Shown: positions 9,065 to 18,530, counted from the stretch's first letter. The stretch: DNA of 50,568 nt from Desulfovibrionaceae bacterium (GCA_029011315.1 JAQXLA010000019.1:1-50568); one strand, 5' to 3'. Notes: generated from the sequence alone by a model not told the origin. Numbers and translations are program-made.

Positions 9065-10708
9065 TCAACGCTGAGCCGAAGATGATCGAATAGCGAGATG
9101 CTCAATACGCCTGAACAATACATCCAAGCCATATCCAGATACAGCTGACACGGGGACAGCATCCGGAAATCTCGCTAAGAAAGCACTCCGGGTATCATGA
9201 TCCGCAGCATCCCATTTATTCAAAACCAGGATTGAAGGAATGTGCGACAGCTGCAGTTCCGCCAGAATATCCCCTACAGCCTGCATATGACTCTCAGCCT
9301 CAGGATGAGATGCGTCGAGCACATGCAAAAAAAGATCCGATGATTCCAGCTCCTCAAGCGTCGCACGGAACGCTTCCATCAATTCTCCGGGAAGATTGCG
9401 GATAAAACCTACAGTATCGGAAAGCACGATTTCCCGTTCTCCAGGCACACGCAGACGACGGACGGTAGGATCCAAAGTTGCAAACAGACGATCTTCAGCA
9501 GGAACGGAGGAATGAGTCATCGCATTGAGCAGGGTTGATTTTCCGGCATTCGTATACCCGACAAGAGAAGCCGTCGGCAATCCGTTTTCCGAACGGCGCT
9601 GCCGCACAAAGGAGCGCTGTCTGCGCAGCGCATCAAGTTCCCTGCGAATCCCGGCAATGCGATCACGAATACGCCGGCGATCTGTTTCAAGCTTTGTTTC
9701 TCCGGGCCCCCGTCCTCCGATGCCGCCCATCAGGCGATCCATCGCCCGATTTTTTCCGGCAAGCCTCGGCTGCATATACCGAAGCTGCGCCATTTCAACC
9801 TGCAGCTTTCCGGCCTTTGTCCGTGCTCTGCCCGCAAAAATATCCAGAATCAGAAGCGTGCGATCCAAAACACTCCGCTCCGTCACCTCGCTCAGAGCCT
9901 GAAGCTGTGCAGGACTCAGTTCACCGTCAAAGATAATGTGCGAAGCCTGCCCCTGAAGCGCAAGCGTTTCTAGTTCTGCCAGCTTTGACTTGCCGAGGAT
10001 ACTGCGATGAGGCATGGAAGCGACCCGCTGAATCAATGTGCCTGTCACTGACAGACCCGCAGATCGTGCAAGTTCTCTCAACTCCTCCAGATGACGCTCC
10101 TGCAAAGTTTTCGGCTCGGGAGAAACGGACACCAGCACCGCGGAAGCCTGCATTTCCCCATGATCTGAAGCCGCAGGCAAACGTTCCGCAAACTCTTTTT
10201 CCAGGGCTTCCGCCTCTTCGGCGAAATTGATGTGAATCTGATCCCAGGGGCATGTCGCATGAACACGATACGCTTCTTTGCCAGAAGGCATCAAATGAGC
10301 ACTTTGGAAACTGACAGGCTCTCCGAAATCATTCACCGTCAGTACAGATGCACTGTCCAGACGCAGAAACAGCATGTCCATCAAATCTTCTTCTGACAGG
10401 ACATCCTGCGTCAAATGCGTATGCAGGAGGCGCAGCCCGCGCAATCTGCCGCCTCCAATACGCTTCCTGGGCAGTTCAGGAATATACACTGAGGACGGTG
10501 TTCCCACCAGAATCATGGCTGCATACCCCCGGCGATCAATCAGCAGCCCAATCTGCCGACCGATGCTTCTGGATAACAGTGCCAGTTCTCGAGCCTGATC
10601 CGTCGTAAATCCGCCTTCTGCCGGATACCGACGCTGTCCCAGGCGGCTTAAAGCTCGCAGCTGACTGGATTTCAGCCCGGAAGTATTGCCTTCAAGAGGT
10701 GCGCTCAT
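9065..10708 (-). CDS. hflX: GTPase HflX, ribosome-splitting factor
   Basis: 547 residues, longer than the E. coli protein (about 426) because of an N-terminal extension of roughly 180 residues before the conserved part (AVLVSVSPEPKT, then LEELRELARSAG). HflX binds GTP and splits stalled or hibernating 70S ribosomes. The HflX-specific helical region holds GGIGGRGPGETKLETDRR, and the G domain has LVGYTNAGKSTLLNAM (P-loop), DTVGFIRNLP (G3) and LNKWD (G4). The start has GGAGG immediately upstream. A terminator separates it from ssb. The extension is also seen in some other bacterial HflX proteins; its role is not clear to me. Confidence 0.93.
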   Translation of the reverse strand: MSAPLEGNTSGLKSSQLRALSRLGQRRYPAEGGFTTDQARELALLSRSIGRQIGLLIDRRGYAAMILVGTPSSVYIPELPRKRIGGGRLRGLRLLHTHLTQDVLSEEDLMDMLFLRLDSASVLTVNDFGEPVSFQSAHLMPSGKEAYRVHATCPWDQIHINFAEEAEALEKEFAERLPAASDHGEMQASAVLVSVSPEPKTLQERHLEELRELARSAGLSVTGTLIQRVASMPHRSILGKSKLAELETLALQGQASHIIFDGELSPAQLQALSEVTERSVLDRTLLILDIFAGRARTKAGKLQVEMAQLRYMQPRLAGKNRAMDRLMGGIGGRGPGETKLETDRRRIRDRIAGIRRELDALRRQRSFVRQRRSENGLPTASLVGYTNAGKSTLLNAMTHSSVPAEDRLFATLDPTVRRLRVPGEREIVLSDTVGFIRNLPGELMEAFRATLEELESSDLFLHVLDASHPEAESHMQAVGDILAELQLSHIPSILVLNKWDAADHDTRSAFLARFPDAVPVSAVSGYGLDVLFRRIEHLAIRSSSAQR

Positions 10709-10731
10709 CTTCCTCCAACTCCACAGACAGG

Positions 10732-10766
10732 AAAAAACCGCGGCACAGCTTCCGCTGAACCGCAGT
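10732..10766 (-). terminator. Rho-independent terminator after ssb
   Basis: Read on the minus strand, a 13-position stem with a GGAA tetraloop (mostly GC, a few G-T pairs and one mismatch) is followed by six T residues. It lies between the ssb stop and the hflX start, so hflX probably has its own promoter. Confidence 0.75.
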
Positions 10767-10791
10767 TTTCATTCAGACCGATCTTGCTCTG

Positions 10792-11250
10792 TTAAAACGG
10801 CACATCATCCATTGATTCCGATGGAGGCACATCCTGTGAAAAATGATTGCCCTGTTTCTTTTCCGCAGCATGCCGAACTTCATCGCCTGCTGCCGGTTCA
10901 GGATACGGAGCATTCTGGATATCGTTCCTGCGATCCAGAAACTGCACACGCTGAGCACGAATTTCCACCATTGAACGAGGATTTCCATTCTGATCTTCCC
11001 ATTTGCGCGTACGCAATGAGCCTTCAACATAGACCAGACTGCCCTTTCTCAAATATTGAGAGCAGGTCTCAGCCTGTTTTTGAAACACGATCACGCGATG
11101 CCATTCTGTGTTCTCTACCCGGGACCCGTTGCGGTCAACATAGCTTTCATCCGTTGCGATATTCAGCTGGCACATGGGAGTACCGTTCTGAGCATATTTC
11201 ATTTCGGGGTTCTGACCCAACCGTCCGATGATCATGACTTTATTCAGCAT
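10792..11250 (-). CDS. ssb: Single-stranded DNA-binding protein
   Basis: 153 residues from the ATG at 11250; GGGGAGGG directly upstream decides this start over one 12 codons earlier. It coats single-stranded DNA in replication, repair and recombination. The OB fold begins MLNKVMIIGRLGQNPEM; TEWHRVIVFQKQAE and SLVYVEGSLRTRKW are typical. The tail ends ESMDDVPF, a close match to the DDDIPF tip that recruits partner proteins. It sits 40 nt downstream of the biotin carrier-like gene and is probably cotranscribed with the acc genes. Confidence 0.95.
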   Translation of the reverse strand: MLNKVMIIGRLGQNPEMKYAQNGTPMCQLNIATDESYVDRNGSRVENTEWHRVIVFQKQAETCSQYLRKGSLVYVEGSLRTRKWEDQNGNPRSMVEIRAQRVQFLDRRNDIQNAPYPEPAAGDEVRHAAEKKQGNHFSQDVPPSESMDDVPF

Positions 11251-11290
11251 AAAATCCCTCCCCGGCATCATGCCGGACTCACGCATTTCT

Positions 11291-11941
11291 TCAGTCCTGT
11301 TCCCGCCACTCTGTCTGAACCTGCAGCAGCACTTCCTCTATCTGGGCAACCTGCTCCGGAGGACAAACGCCGATCAAGGGTTCTCCGGCATCCACATTGG
11401 CATTATTTTTCATATATACCGCATAGATAACGCCTTCCGGACCATGATAGAAAAGCGGCATTTCCCGCTTCATGCGAGAAATGATGAACAGTTCCATGCC
11501 ATCATACACGGAGATCGTGCGGCAGCCCAGATTCTTTACTTTGATATCAACCTGCGGCACAAAATAATATTTTGCGCGTTCCGGTGCCGAAAAAAGATAC
11601 AGTGTTTTCCTTAAAAGGCGCTGAGACACTTCTTCACGGGAAAGAAAATGCCGAACCGTCGCCAAAACCGTTCCCTCTTCCACGAATTTTCCATTCAAAT
11701 CCGTTTTGAGCGACACAACTGTCCCATTCTGAGCCGCACGAATGGGATGCGGATTTCGTTCTCTCTCCAACGTCGCCAGAACCGTTCCCGGTATTTCCCG
11801 GAACGTTCCCCGTTCACCATACACCTTATCCCCGACGCCTGCTGCGCCGAACGTCACGACTCCCGTATGGGGAGCCAGTACCGCTTCTTCTTCATAGGGA
11901 TGCTCCTTGATCTTCTCAAGAAGCGCCGTAACATCGATCAT
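11291..11941 (-). CDS. Biotin carrier-like protein with two biotinyl-lipoyl folds, one degenerate
   Basis: 216 residues. Residues 21-97 read as a biotinyl-lipoyl fold (APHTGVVTF, then IRAAQNGTVVSLK, then FVEEGTVLATV), but where EAMKM should lie it has LERERNPHP, without lysine. Residues 127-193 look like a second such fold: VPQVDIKVKNLG, then ISRMKREMP, then GPEGVIYAVYMKNNANVDAGEPLIGV. Its MK (Lys158) is the likely biotinylation site, although the flanks differ from the canonical EAMKME. Together with accC and the fused carboxyltransferase upstream it would complete an acyl-CoA carboxylase, most simply acetyl-CoA carboxylase. It replaces a normal AccB, none of which is in the window. GGAG lies 9 nt before the ATG. 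The two-fold reading is my alignment by eye. Confidence 0.75.
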   Translation of the reverse strand: MIDVTALLEKIKEHPYEEEAVLAPHTGVVTFGAAGVGDKVYGERGTFREIPGTVLATLERERNPHPIRAAQNGTVVSLKTDLNGKFVEEGTVLATVRHFLSREEVSQRLLRKTLYLFSAPERAKYYFVPQVDIKVKNLGCRTISVYDGMELFIISRMKREMPLFYHGPEGVIYAVYMKNNANVDAGEPLIGVCPPEQVAQIEEVLLQVQTEWREQD

Positions 11942-11955
11942 CTTTTTTCTCCGCT

Positions 11956-14205
11956 CTATCTGAAATACAGCTTGCGGCCGCCCATTGTTTTCAGCACCTG
12001 AATCAAATTCGCCCGCACTTCACGCCGATCCCAGACGGCCTGAATATGCCCTCTGGCAAGTGCCTTATACGCACTGTGATAATGAGGCTCGACTTCTATG
12101 CCTGTCGTCTCATGAATAACGCCCGGACCGGCAAATCCGATATTCGAAGAACGCATGGCATACTGATACGGAGAACATCCCAGGAAACTGGCCACCGGAC
12201 CAGCATAGGAATTCGTATCGTACAGCACGGTATACAATCCCCCGGCATTGATATATCGGCGTACCGCCACAGTGCAGCGAGGCATCTGAATCACACCGTG
12301 CGTCCCCTCCTGAATGCGTATTCCCGCTGTGCCATGCACGTAGGCCAGGAACGGATAGCGCTTTTTCATAGCCCGTTCTGCCGCAGCGACAAATTTTGCC
12401 CCTTCTGCGGAACCGACGGATCCGCCGCGAAACGATCCGACCAGAACGGCCACGATCATTTTGATGCCTTCAATCCGTGCTTCAAAAGTAATGCAGCCGC
12501 ATTTCAGACCGGTACGCGCCTTCGCCTTGCGGATTCTTTCGCTGAGCCCCTCAAAATTCAGAGGATTGCCCGCCTCTATTTCCGTATTAAATTCTCTGAT
12601 GCTGCCCTCATCGAAAACATTCTGAACCACCCATTGATATTCCATGGGAAAATGATGGCCGCACGACATGCACACCCCGGCAAACTCTCCAAACAGATCC
12701 GGAGCCCACATGTCTACGCATCCCTGCTTTTCAGCATTCGGACATGTTATTGCGCGATCTTCCTTGGATCGAGGGCTGACATAAGCCCATTTCGTCTTAC
12801 GCGCATCACTGTCCCATTCAGAAAGAGTTGTCAGTTCCCGCACCGTTTCCGGTTCAATGGAAGGACGATCCTGAGCCCTGCTGCGATCTTTGGAGGATAC
12901 CCAACCGGAAACACGACTTTTCAGCAGATGCCATTCCGAAACCATTTCATCAGCGAAGGAATCCAGCCAGCGGCGATGCTTCGTAAACAGCTCATACTTG
13001 GTTCGGTTGCAGAGCAGATTCCATGCCTCCCGCAAATCAGCACTGCTGAAAGCCGGATTGGGATTGATGCAAACGCCTCGAGACAGGCGGAGAAACTTTT
13101 TCTGGCGCTTATTGACCAGTCTTCGGCGCTGACCGTCGCTCAGCTCCCAATTTACATAGGTATTGTCAAGATTCAGCTCCCTGCGGCTGACCCGGCGCAG
13201 AAGCTGCTCACGGAGCACACCGAAGCCGCGTACAGAAAGAGCGATTTCATCCGTAGCCCTGATAACTTCCTGACGCAACGTGCGAAAGAAATCATAATGC
13301 CACGGACGCGCACCCATCGGGGGTTCCTGAATAACGCGATCGATATAGCCGAATTCGAGATTGTCTTCAGCTGTCATGTGCAGCTGCGTCGCACACCGCT
13401 CGATAAGTTCGGGCGTGGCGCGCTGTCCGCCCCTCAAACCGCCTTCGATCGCCGCAGCACCTTCGGGAGAAATCACGGAGTAATAGCCGTGCGACAGCAT
13501 CAGACGCTTATCTGCCAGAGAAATGGCTTCCGCTCCGCCGGATCCACCTTCAGAAAATACGGCCACGACAGGGACAGACAGGCCGGCCATTTCGTAAATA
13601 TTCTTCGCAATCTGCTGCGCCGCACCCGGCGTATCTTCAATGGGAAACGCGCCGGGGGTAAACACATAGGTGTGAATCGGAATACCTTCAGTTTCCGCGA
13701 CTTTCATGTACTGCAAAGCCCGGGAATTGCCAAAGGGCTTTACGGAACCGCCGTTGCGAAAATCTTCGCCGTGCCCCTTTTCCTGTCCAATGACCATAAT
13801 GAATTGATTGTAGACCTTGCTGCCGCGGCGCCTCGTAATCGTGGCACGGGCAATAACCATGCCAGGATCGATGCTGTGTTCTTCCTGTCCGCCGATTTCC
13901 GTAAAATTGTCATAGACGTTTTCCAGAATATCACGCAGACAGATACGCTGAGGATGACGGACGATGCGAACCTTGTCCATCGGCGACAAAACGCGATCAA
14001 AACGCTGCTCTGCAAAAACGACCATAGATTCAATCGTCTGCAGTTCGGTCTTCGGATCCTTCATCGTACCGTTTTCCAGGGCACTGAGAAAATCGCTCAG
14101 ACGCCTGCTCAGCATACCGAAATCATCAGCGTGCTTGCCGGCAAAAACGTCTCGCATATAAGTCAGACGTTCCTGAAGATGATGCGCTCTTTTTTCAAAA
14201 TCCAT
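11956..14205 (-). CDS. Fused acetyl-CoA carboxylase carboxyltransferase (alpha-like then beta-like)
   Basis: 749 residues carrying both carboxyltransferase halves, which are separate AccA and AccD in most bacteria. The N-terminal half is AccA-like: QFIMVIGQEKGH, PFGNSRALQYMKVAE, TPGAFPIEDTPGAAQQIA and VFSEGGSGGAEAISLAD, the last forming the oxyanion region. The C-terminal half, from about residue 490, is AccD-like and starts with a probable zinc site (C, C, then CMSCGHHF), followed by VGSFRGGSVGSAEGAKFV and GYEWGP-type CoA-binding sequence near NIGFAGPGVI. A middle stretch (about 350-470) with LRREEL-type helices is not typical of either subunit. It would move carboxylate from carboxybiotin to acetyl-CoA. 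Same operon as accC (42-nt gap) and the carrier (14-nt gap). Another acyl-CoA substrate is possible. Confidence 0.88.
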   Translation of the reverse strand: MDFEKRAHHLQERLTYMRDVFAGKHADDFGMLSRRLSDFLSALENGTMKDPKTELQTIESMVVFAEQRFDRVLSPMDKVRIVRHPQRICLRDILENVYDNFTEIGGQEEHSIDPGMVIARATITRRRGSKVYNQFIMVIGQEKGHGEDFRNGGSVKPFGNSRALQYMKVAETEGIPIHTYVFTPGAFPIEDTPGAAQQIAKNIYEMAGLSVPVVAVFSEGGSGGAEAISLADKRLMLSHGYYSVISPEGAAAIEGGLRGGQRATPELIERCATQLHMTAEDNLEFGYIDRVIQEPPMGARPWHYDFFRTLRQEVIRATDEIALSVRGFGVLREQLLRRVSRRELNLDNTYVNWELSDGQRRRLVNKRQKKFLRLSRGVCINPNPAFSSADLREAWNLLCNRTKYELFTKHRRWLDSFADEMVSEWHLLKSRVSGWVSSKDRSRAQDRPSIEPETVRELTTLSEWDSDARKTKWAYVSPRSKEDRAITCPNAEKQGCVDMWAPDLFGEFAGVCMSCGHHFPMEYQWVVQNVFDEGSIREFNTEIEAGNPLNFEGLSERIRKAKARTGLKCGCITFEARIEGIKMIVAVLVGSFRGGSVGSAEGAKFVAAAERAMKKRYPFLAYVHGTAGIRIQEGTHGVIQMPRCTVAVRRYINAGGLYTVLYDTNSYAGPVASFLGCSPYQYAMRSSNIGFAGPGVIHETTGIEVEPHYHSAYKALARGHIQAVWDRREVRANLIQVLKTMGGRKLYFR

Positions 14206-14247
14206 AATAAAGCGTTTCCGTATGATGGGCTGCCGTGCCGGGCAGCA

Positions 14248-15663
14248 TTAGAATTTAAGAATTCTGTCGGTCGACGCATTCAGAAAAGCGACGTTCGACT
14301 TCAGTGCCTCTCCGGAGGTATTGGCTCCGCAAAGTTCCAGTTCCTTCAGGAAAAGACGCCCCCTATCGCGAGCTTCTTCAAGAGAGTCGCCGCGAATGAT
14401 GGCCAAGGCAAGATTCGGATCAAATTCCGTTGGAATCTCATAGGGTTCATCCATGGGCACATGCGTATGCACCGTCAGCCAGGGATGCTCCGGCCAGGAA
14501 AAACTGTCGATGCGGCCGACCCACGGCGTAAAGCGGCTGTCCGGGTCTTCGGCAATCAAACGGTATTCTATGCCGACGCCGCTGAAAGCGATATCTGACT
14601 GCTGATACCCCAGCGGTTCTCCGAGACCGATGCGAATTTGTTCGGCAATCAAATCCACAGGCTTGCCATTTACTGTCGAAATAGCTGCCGAAACGCCGTT
14701 TTCCACCTGAATGCGGGTATTGACTTCCATCAGAAAAGGCTTTCCATCTCTGGAAACAATCCATTCCCATGTGCCGACGTTGTCGTAATGCACCTTGCGT
14801 GCCATAGCCAGGGAATATTCTGTCAGTTTATTCAGCAGATCTTCGGCATCAAACTGATATTCCAGAGAATGCGCATCGAATCCGGGAGCCACTTCAAGAC
14901 GTTTCTGACGCCCGAGAGACTGAATTGAGCAATTGCGTGTTCCGAAATGAACAGGATTGGTTCCGGACCGATCCGAAACGATCTGCACTTCAAGATGATT
15001 GAATTCACGGATGCGCTGTTCAATCAATACACCGTCGTCTTTAAAATGACGCAGGGAATAATTGCGGATGCGCCGATAAACGGATCGGAACTGATCCGGA
15101 TCTTCCACTTCCTCGATGCCCATTCCGCCGCCGCCCGCTGACGCTTTCACCAAAACGGTTGGACGCTCAACGCCCTGCTCTACTTGAAAGTTATACAGGT
15201 TTTCCGCGACTTTTTCCGCTTCCATTTCATCATAAATCGGACGATCCGATCCAGGCACTGTTGGCACATCCAGACTGCGGGCCAGCCGTTTGGTATTGAT
15301 TTTGTCACCAAGATCACGAATCACGCGCCAGGACGGTCCGATAAACTGCAGTCTGCGAGTGCGCATTGAAACCCGTCTGGCAAAACGGAAGTCTTCCGCA
15401 AAGAATCCGTAGCCCGGATGGACGGCAGTCGCTCCGGCCTCATCAGCCACAGACAGCAGCTCATTGGCATCATGATACGAAGCGACACGGTATAAAGAGT
15501 TTTTTCCGCCGAATTCCCTGGCCAGACGAACATGCCCGGACTGCTTGTCATCATCCGTATAAACGCAAACAAAACGAATGCCGAGCTTTCGGCATGCCTG
15601 CACAATGCGTACGGCAATTTCACCGCGGTTAGCCACAAGAACCGTATGATCCCTTAGTTCCAC
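14248..15663 (-). CDS. accC: Biotin carboxylase subunit
   Basis: 471 residues. It carboxylates biotin on the carrier using ATP and bicarbonate. The N-terminus VLVANRGEIAVRIVQACRKL is the family signature; VHPGYGFFAED, the glycine-rich ATP loop KASAGGGGMGIEEV, FLMEVNTRIQVENG and the C-terminal DPDSRFTPWVGRI are all present. It starts at a GTG (15663) with GAGGTGA 6 nt upstream; no in-frame ATG fits as well. The substitution of MEVNTRIQVENGVSA for the usual EMNTRLQVEHPVTE is slightly unusual. It heads the minus-strand run accC - fused carboxyltransferase - carrier - ssb. Confidence 0.93.
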   Translation of the reverse strand: MELRDHTVLVANRGEIAVRIVQACRKLGIRFVCVYTDDDKQSGHVRLAREFGGKNSLYRVASYHDANELLSVADEAGATAVHPGYGFFAEDFRFARRVSMRTRRLQFIGPSWRVIRDLGDKINTKRLARSLDVPTVPGSDRPIYDEMEAEKVAENLYNFQVEQGVERPTVLVKASAGGGGMGIEEVEDPDQFRSVYRRIRNYSLRHFKDDGVLIEQRIREFNHLEVQIVSDRSGTNPVHFGTRNCSIQSLGRQKRLEVAPGFDAHSLEYQFDAEDLLNKLTEYSLAMARKVHYDNVGTWEWIVSRDGKPFLMEVNTRIQVENGVSAAISTVNGKPVDLIAEQIRIGLGEPLGYQQSDIAFSGVGIEYRLIAEDPDSRFTPWVGRIDSFSWPEHPWLTVHTHVPMDEPYEIPTEFDPNLALAIIRGDSLEEARDRGRLFLKELELCGANTSGEALKSNVAFLNASTDRILKF

Positions 15664-16037
15664 ATTTCACCTCATAGCGGCCGAAGCCGTTAGCTGTTTG
15701 CACGGAGCAGGCAGTTCTAAAACTGCAATATTTTCAAAATGTAATGCTCCGATAAAAACAGAGTATACGGGAAAGCCGCAGAACCGCAAAACGGTTTGCA
15801 GTGCGCGGCCTCAAAAGCGCAGCGTATCGAACGCCGTTTGATATTTTGAAACACTCTTGTTGAAAAGGCAAGATTTTTCCACGTTGTGCGCTTGTCCATA
15901 GACTCTGATCGTCATGCAGTATGGACGAAATGAGATTTTCATGTTATGCGATCGGCTCATTAAACATCACTGCAAAAGGCAGCAGTGCGGACTTGATGAA
16001 AAAAAATCAGAAAGTCCGCAATTTTGGAAGGACTCGC
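15664..16037. other. Divergent intergenic region accC/ruvA (374 nt)
   Basis: I find no convincing gene here. It holds the 15711-15726 inverted repeat and AT-rich tracts that must contain the divergent promoters of accC (minus) and ruvA (plus). A 60-codon minus-strand frame at 15717-15899 has no recognisable protein character or ribosome binding site. In related genomes ruvC often precedes ruvA; it is absent here. Confidence 0.6.
15711..15726. promoter_or_regulatory. Inverted repeat upstream of the acc operon
   Basis: GCAGTTCTAAAACTGC has perfect 6-bp arms around CTAA and starts 48 nt upstream of the accC start codon. The position suits an operator for fatty acid synthesis control or a feature of the leader RNA. 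No regulator can be named. Confidence 0.35.
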
Positions 16038-16649
16038 ATGATCGCCCTAGTTGAAGGCATTCTTCGGGACAGAGACGGCAAAACCTGCACGGTCATGACA
16101 GCAGGAGGCATCGGCTATGAAATTTTTCTTTCCGCTTCCGCTCTGCGGGCACTGCCAGATAAGGGAGTTTCCGTTTCCCTGATTATTTCCGAAGTAGCCA
16201 GAAAAGACGATATTCCCGAACTCTACGGCTTTGTCTCAAAAGAGGAAAAAAGCATGTTCAGCATGCTGCTCGGCGTCAGCGGCGTCGGCGCGCATACGGC
16301 TATGAACGTGCTCTCTCTCTATGCCCCTGAGGAAATACGCAGGGGCTTTCAGGACGGCTGTCCGGATTTTCTGATCAAGGTTCCAGGAATCGGCAAAAAA
16401 GCCGCGCAACGCATTTTTCTCGAACTGCGAGACAAAATTCTGAAAGACGCACCGCGAAACTCTTCGTCTGGAGCGTCTTTCACGGAAACTTCCAGCGTTT
16501 TTCGAGATACGCTCGATGCCTGCTTCAATCTCGGATATGCCGAAGAAGACGTCATTCCCATCATCAGAGAGGCCCTTGGCTCCAAACCTGATGCGGAGGT
16601 TGGAGAGCTTCTTCGCGTCACGCTCAAAGCCCTCGCTCAGCTCCGCTGA
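16038..16649 (+). CDS. ruvA: Holliday junction DNA helicase subunit RuvA
   Basis: 203 residues from the ATG at 16038; GGAAGG 6 nt upstream and the conserved N-terminus [13 protein letters not shown] decide it over a start 39 codons earlier. RuvA binds four-way junctions as a tetramer and loads RuvB. Helix-hairpin-helix motifs are visible at [17 protein letters not shown] and [19 protein letters not shown]. The C-terminal part ([22 protein letters not shown]) is domain III that contacts RuvB. It is followed 17 nt later by ruvB. Confidence 0.95.
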   Translation: MIALVEGILRDRDGKTCTVMTAGGIGYEIFLSASALRALPDKGVSVSLIISEVARKDDIPELYGFVSKEEKSMFSMLLGVSGVGAHTAMNVLSLYAPEEIRRGFQDGCPDFLIKVPGIGKKAAQRIFLELRDKILKDAPRNSSSGASFTETSSVFRDTLDACFNLGYAEEDVIPIIREALGSKPDAEVGELLRVTLKALAQLR

Positions 16650-16666
16650 ACGAGGAACAAGTAAGG

Positions 16667-17662
16667 ATGGCGAAGATCATGGAACAATACAGTCCGGTTG
16701 CAGAACCTGCCGAAGACTCCGTCCGTCCGATTCTGCTTGAGGATTTTATCGGACAGAAAGCGCTCAAGGACAATCTGAGCGTTTTTCTAAAGGCGGCCAG
16801 GGAACGGCGTCAGGCCATGGATCATCTGCTCTTTTACGGCAATCCAGGCCTCGGCAAGACAACACTGGCTCGCATCATCGCTTCAGAACTTGGCGTCAAT
16901 CTCGTTTGCACATCCGGGCCAGTCCTGGAACGAAGCGGTGATCTTGCCGCAATTCTGACCAATCTTTCTGCAAGAGATATTCTTTTTATCGATGAAATTC
17001 ATCGCATGCCCATCAAAGTGGAAGAAGTTCTGTATCCCGCTCTGGAAGACTGCAAGCTCGACCTGGTCATCGGGCAGGGTCCGGCAGCCCGTACGGTGCG
17101 CATTGACTTAGAGCCGTTTACGCTCATCGGAGCGACGACCCGTCTTGGACTGCTTTCATCACCCCTTCGGGATCGCTTCGGCATTCTCAGCCATCTTGAA
17201 TTTTATACTCCCGAAGATCTGACTCACATCGTTCTTCGCTCTGCAGCAATTCTTCATATTGACATCACGCAGGATGGCGCCCGGGAAATCGGACTCCGAT
17301 CCAGAGGCACGCCGCGCATTGCCAACCGTCTTCTTCGAAGAGTCAGAGATTTCGCCGCAGTCTACGGAAAGGGCATCGTGGACGGAGAACAGGCCGAAAA
17401 CGCACTTTCCCGCATGGATGTAGACCGCAATGGTCTCGATCGGATGGATCGACGTCTTCTGTCCGTACTTATCGGAACTTACGGCGGAGGACCAGTCGGA
17501 ATCCGCACACTGGCAGCGGCCTGCTCGGAAGAAGTCCGAACAATTGAAGATATTTATGAGCCGTATCTGATTCAGTGCGGCTACATCAAACGTACGCCGC
17601 GCGGACGCATGGCCACTTCAAAAGCCTACGGTCTCATGGGGCTGCTCGGCGTCAACCCGTAA
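16667..17662 (+). CDS. ruvB: Holliday junction DNA helicase motor RuvB
   Basis: 331 residues. AAA+ motor that drives branch migration with Ruv[19 protein letters not shown] opens the domain; [17 protein letters not shown] is Walker [10 protein letters not shown] is Walker [19 protein letters not shown] carries sensor 1 and the arginine finger. The winged-helix C-terminus includes [21 protein letters not shown] lies about 12 nt before the ATG. It follows ruvA and precedes thyX by 15 nt, so the three are one transcription unit. Confidence 0.97.
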   Translation: MAKIMEQYSPVAEPAEDSVRPILLEDFIGQKALKDNLSVFLKAARERRQAMDHLLFYGNPGLGKTTLARIIASELGVNLVCTSGPVLERSGDLAAILTNLSARDILFIDEIHRMPIKVEEVLYPALEDCKLDLVIGQGPAARTVRIDLEPFTLIGATTRLGLLSSPLRDRFGILSHLEFYTPEDLTHIVLRSAAILHIDITQDGAREIGLRSRGTPRIANRLLRRVRDFAAVYGKGIVDGEQAENALSRMDVDRNGLDRMDRRLLSVLIGTYGGGPVGIRTLAAACSEEVRTIEDIYEPYLIQCGYIKRTPRGRMATSKAYGLMGLLGVNP

Positions 17663-17677
17663 ACAGGAAGGAATCCT

Positions 17678-18400
17678 ATGCCTGCCGTCACTCCAAAAGT
17701 AACGTTGCTATCCTGCACGCCCAAGGCTTTGGCCGTCGTATACGCCGCATGCCGCCAATGCTATGCTTCCGGAAGCGCTACGGACATGTTTTCCGAAGCA
17801 CTGGTGGAATACATTCCTACAGAAAAGCAGGAAGAGCTTGTGCGTCGAGTCATCGCCTCCGGTCATGAAAGTCCTCTGGAACACGTTACCTTCACCTTTG
17901 CCATCGAAGGGGTATCCCGCGCTATGAGCCATCAGCTGGTGCGCCACCGCATTGCCTCTTTCTCTCAGCAGAGTCAACGTTATGTTGACAGTGAAAACTT
18001 CGATTACGTTGTTCCTCCGTCTGTCGCCAGAAATCCCCAAGCTCTGGAACATTTTGAAAATCTTATGAAAGAACTCGGAGAACAGTACCGAAAACTGAAA
18101 GAATTCATTGAGCAGGACGGCCTCGACGCTTCCAAATCCAGAGAAGATGCCCGCTTCATTCTGCCTCAGGCGACGGCCACGAAACTCGTCTTCACCATGA
18201 ACGCCCGTGAGTTGCGTCATTTCTTCACCCAGCGCTGCTGCTACAGAGCGCAATGGGAGATCCGGGCAGTCGCCAACAGCATGCTTGATGCCTGCCGCAG
18301 AGCTTTTCCCGCTGTGTTTGACGATGCCGGACCAGAATGTGAGCGCACACACCGCTGCCCCGAAGGATCCTTTTCATGCGGACGGTATCCCACAGACTGA
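17678..18400 (+). CDS. thyX: FAD-dependent thymidylate synthase
   Basis: 240 residues. It methylates dUMP to dTMP using methylenetetrahydrofolate and NADPH through FAD. The diagnostic ThyX motif RHRxxSFSQQSQRY is present in exact form (HRIASFSQQSQRY preceded by VR). ESPLEHVTFTFAIEG contributes to FAD binding, and FFTQRCCYRAQWEIR is the C-terminal dUMP region. AGGAAGG lies just before the ATG. The final 20 or so residues, with two cysteines and histidine, extend past the usual end. The choice of ThyX fits anaerobic lineages. Confidence 0.96.
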   Translation: MPAVTPKVTLLSCTPKALAVVYAACRQCYASGSATDMFSEALVEYIPTEKQEELVRRVIASGHESPLEHVTFTFAIEGVSRAMSHQLVRHRIASFSQQSQRYVDSENFDYVVPPSVARNPQALEHFENLMKELGEQYRKLKEFIEQDGLDASKSREDARFILPQATATKLVFTMNARELRHFFTQRCCYRAQWEIRAVANSMLDACRRAFPAVFDDAGPECERTHRCPEGSFSCGRYPTD

Positions 18401-18420
18401 GATCTGAAACGCACATCTTG

Positions 18421-18457
18421 CAGGGAAGGATCCTGCATCGGTTCCTTCCCTGGTTTT
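18421..18457 (+). terminator. Rho-independent terminator after thyX
   Basis: CAGGGAAGGA (18421-18430) and TCCTTCCCTG (18443-18452) form a perfect 10-bp stem followed by GTTTT. It closes the ruvA-ruvB-thyX unit and faces the convergent kinase gene. Confidence 0.75.
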
Positions 18458-18530
18458 GCCTGATTGATTCGCGTTGAGCCTATAACGCGTCTATAATTGA
18501 AACAGGCTACAGGTTTTAACGTTTTCTGCT

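Noticed and set aside
12046..14598. 850-codon plus-strand frame opposite the fused carboxyltransferase
   Set aside because: It lies wholly antisense to two strongly recognised genes, has no ribosome binding site and reads as low-quality Arg/His-rich sequence; a shadow of codon bias.
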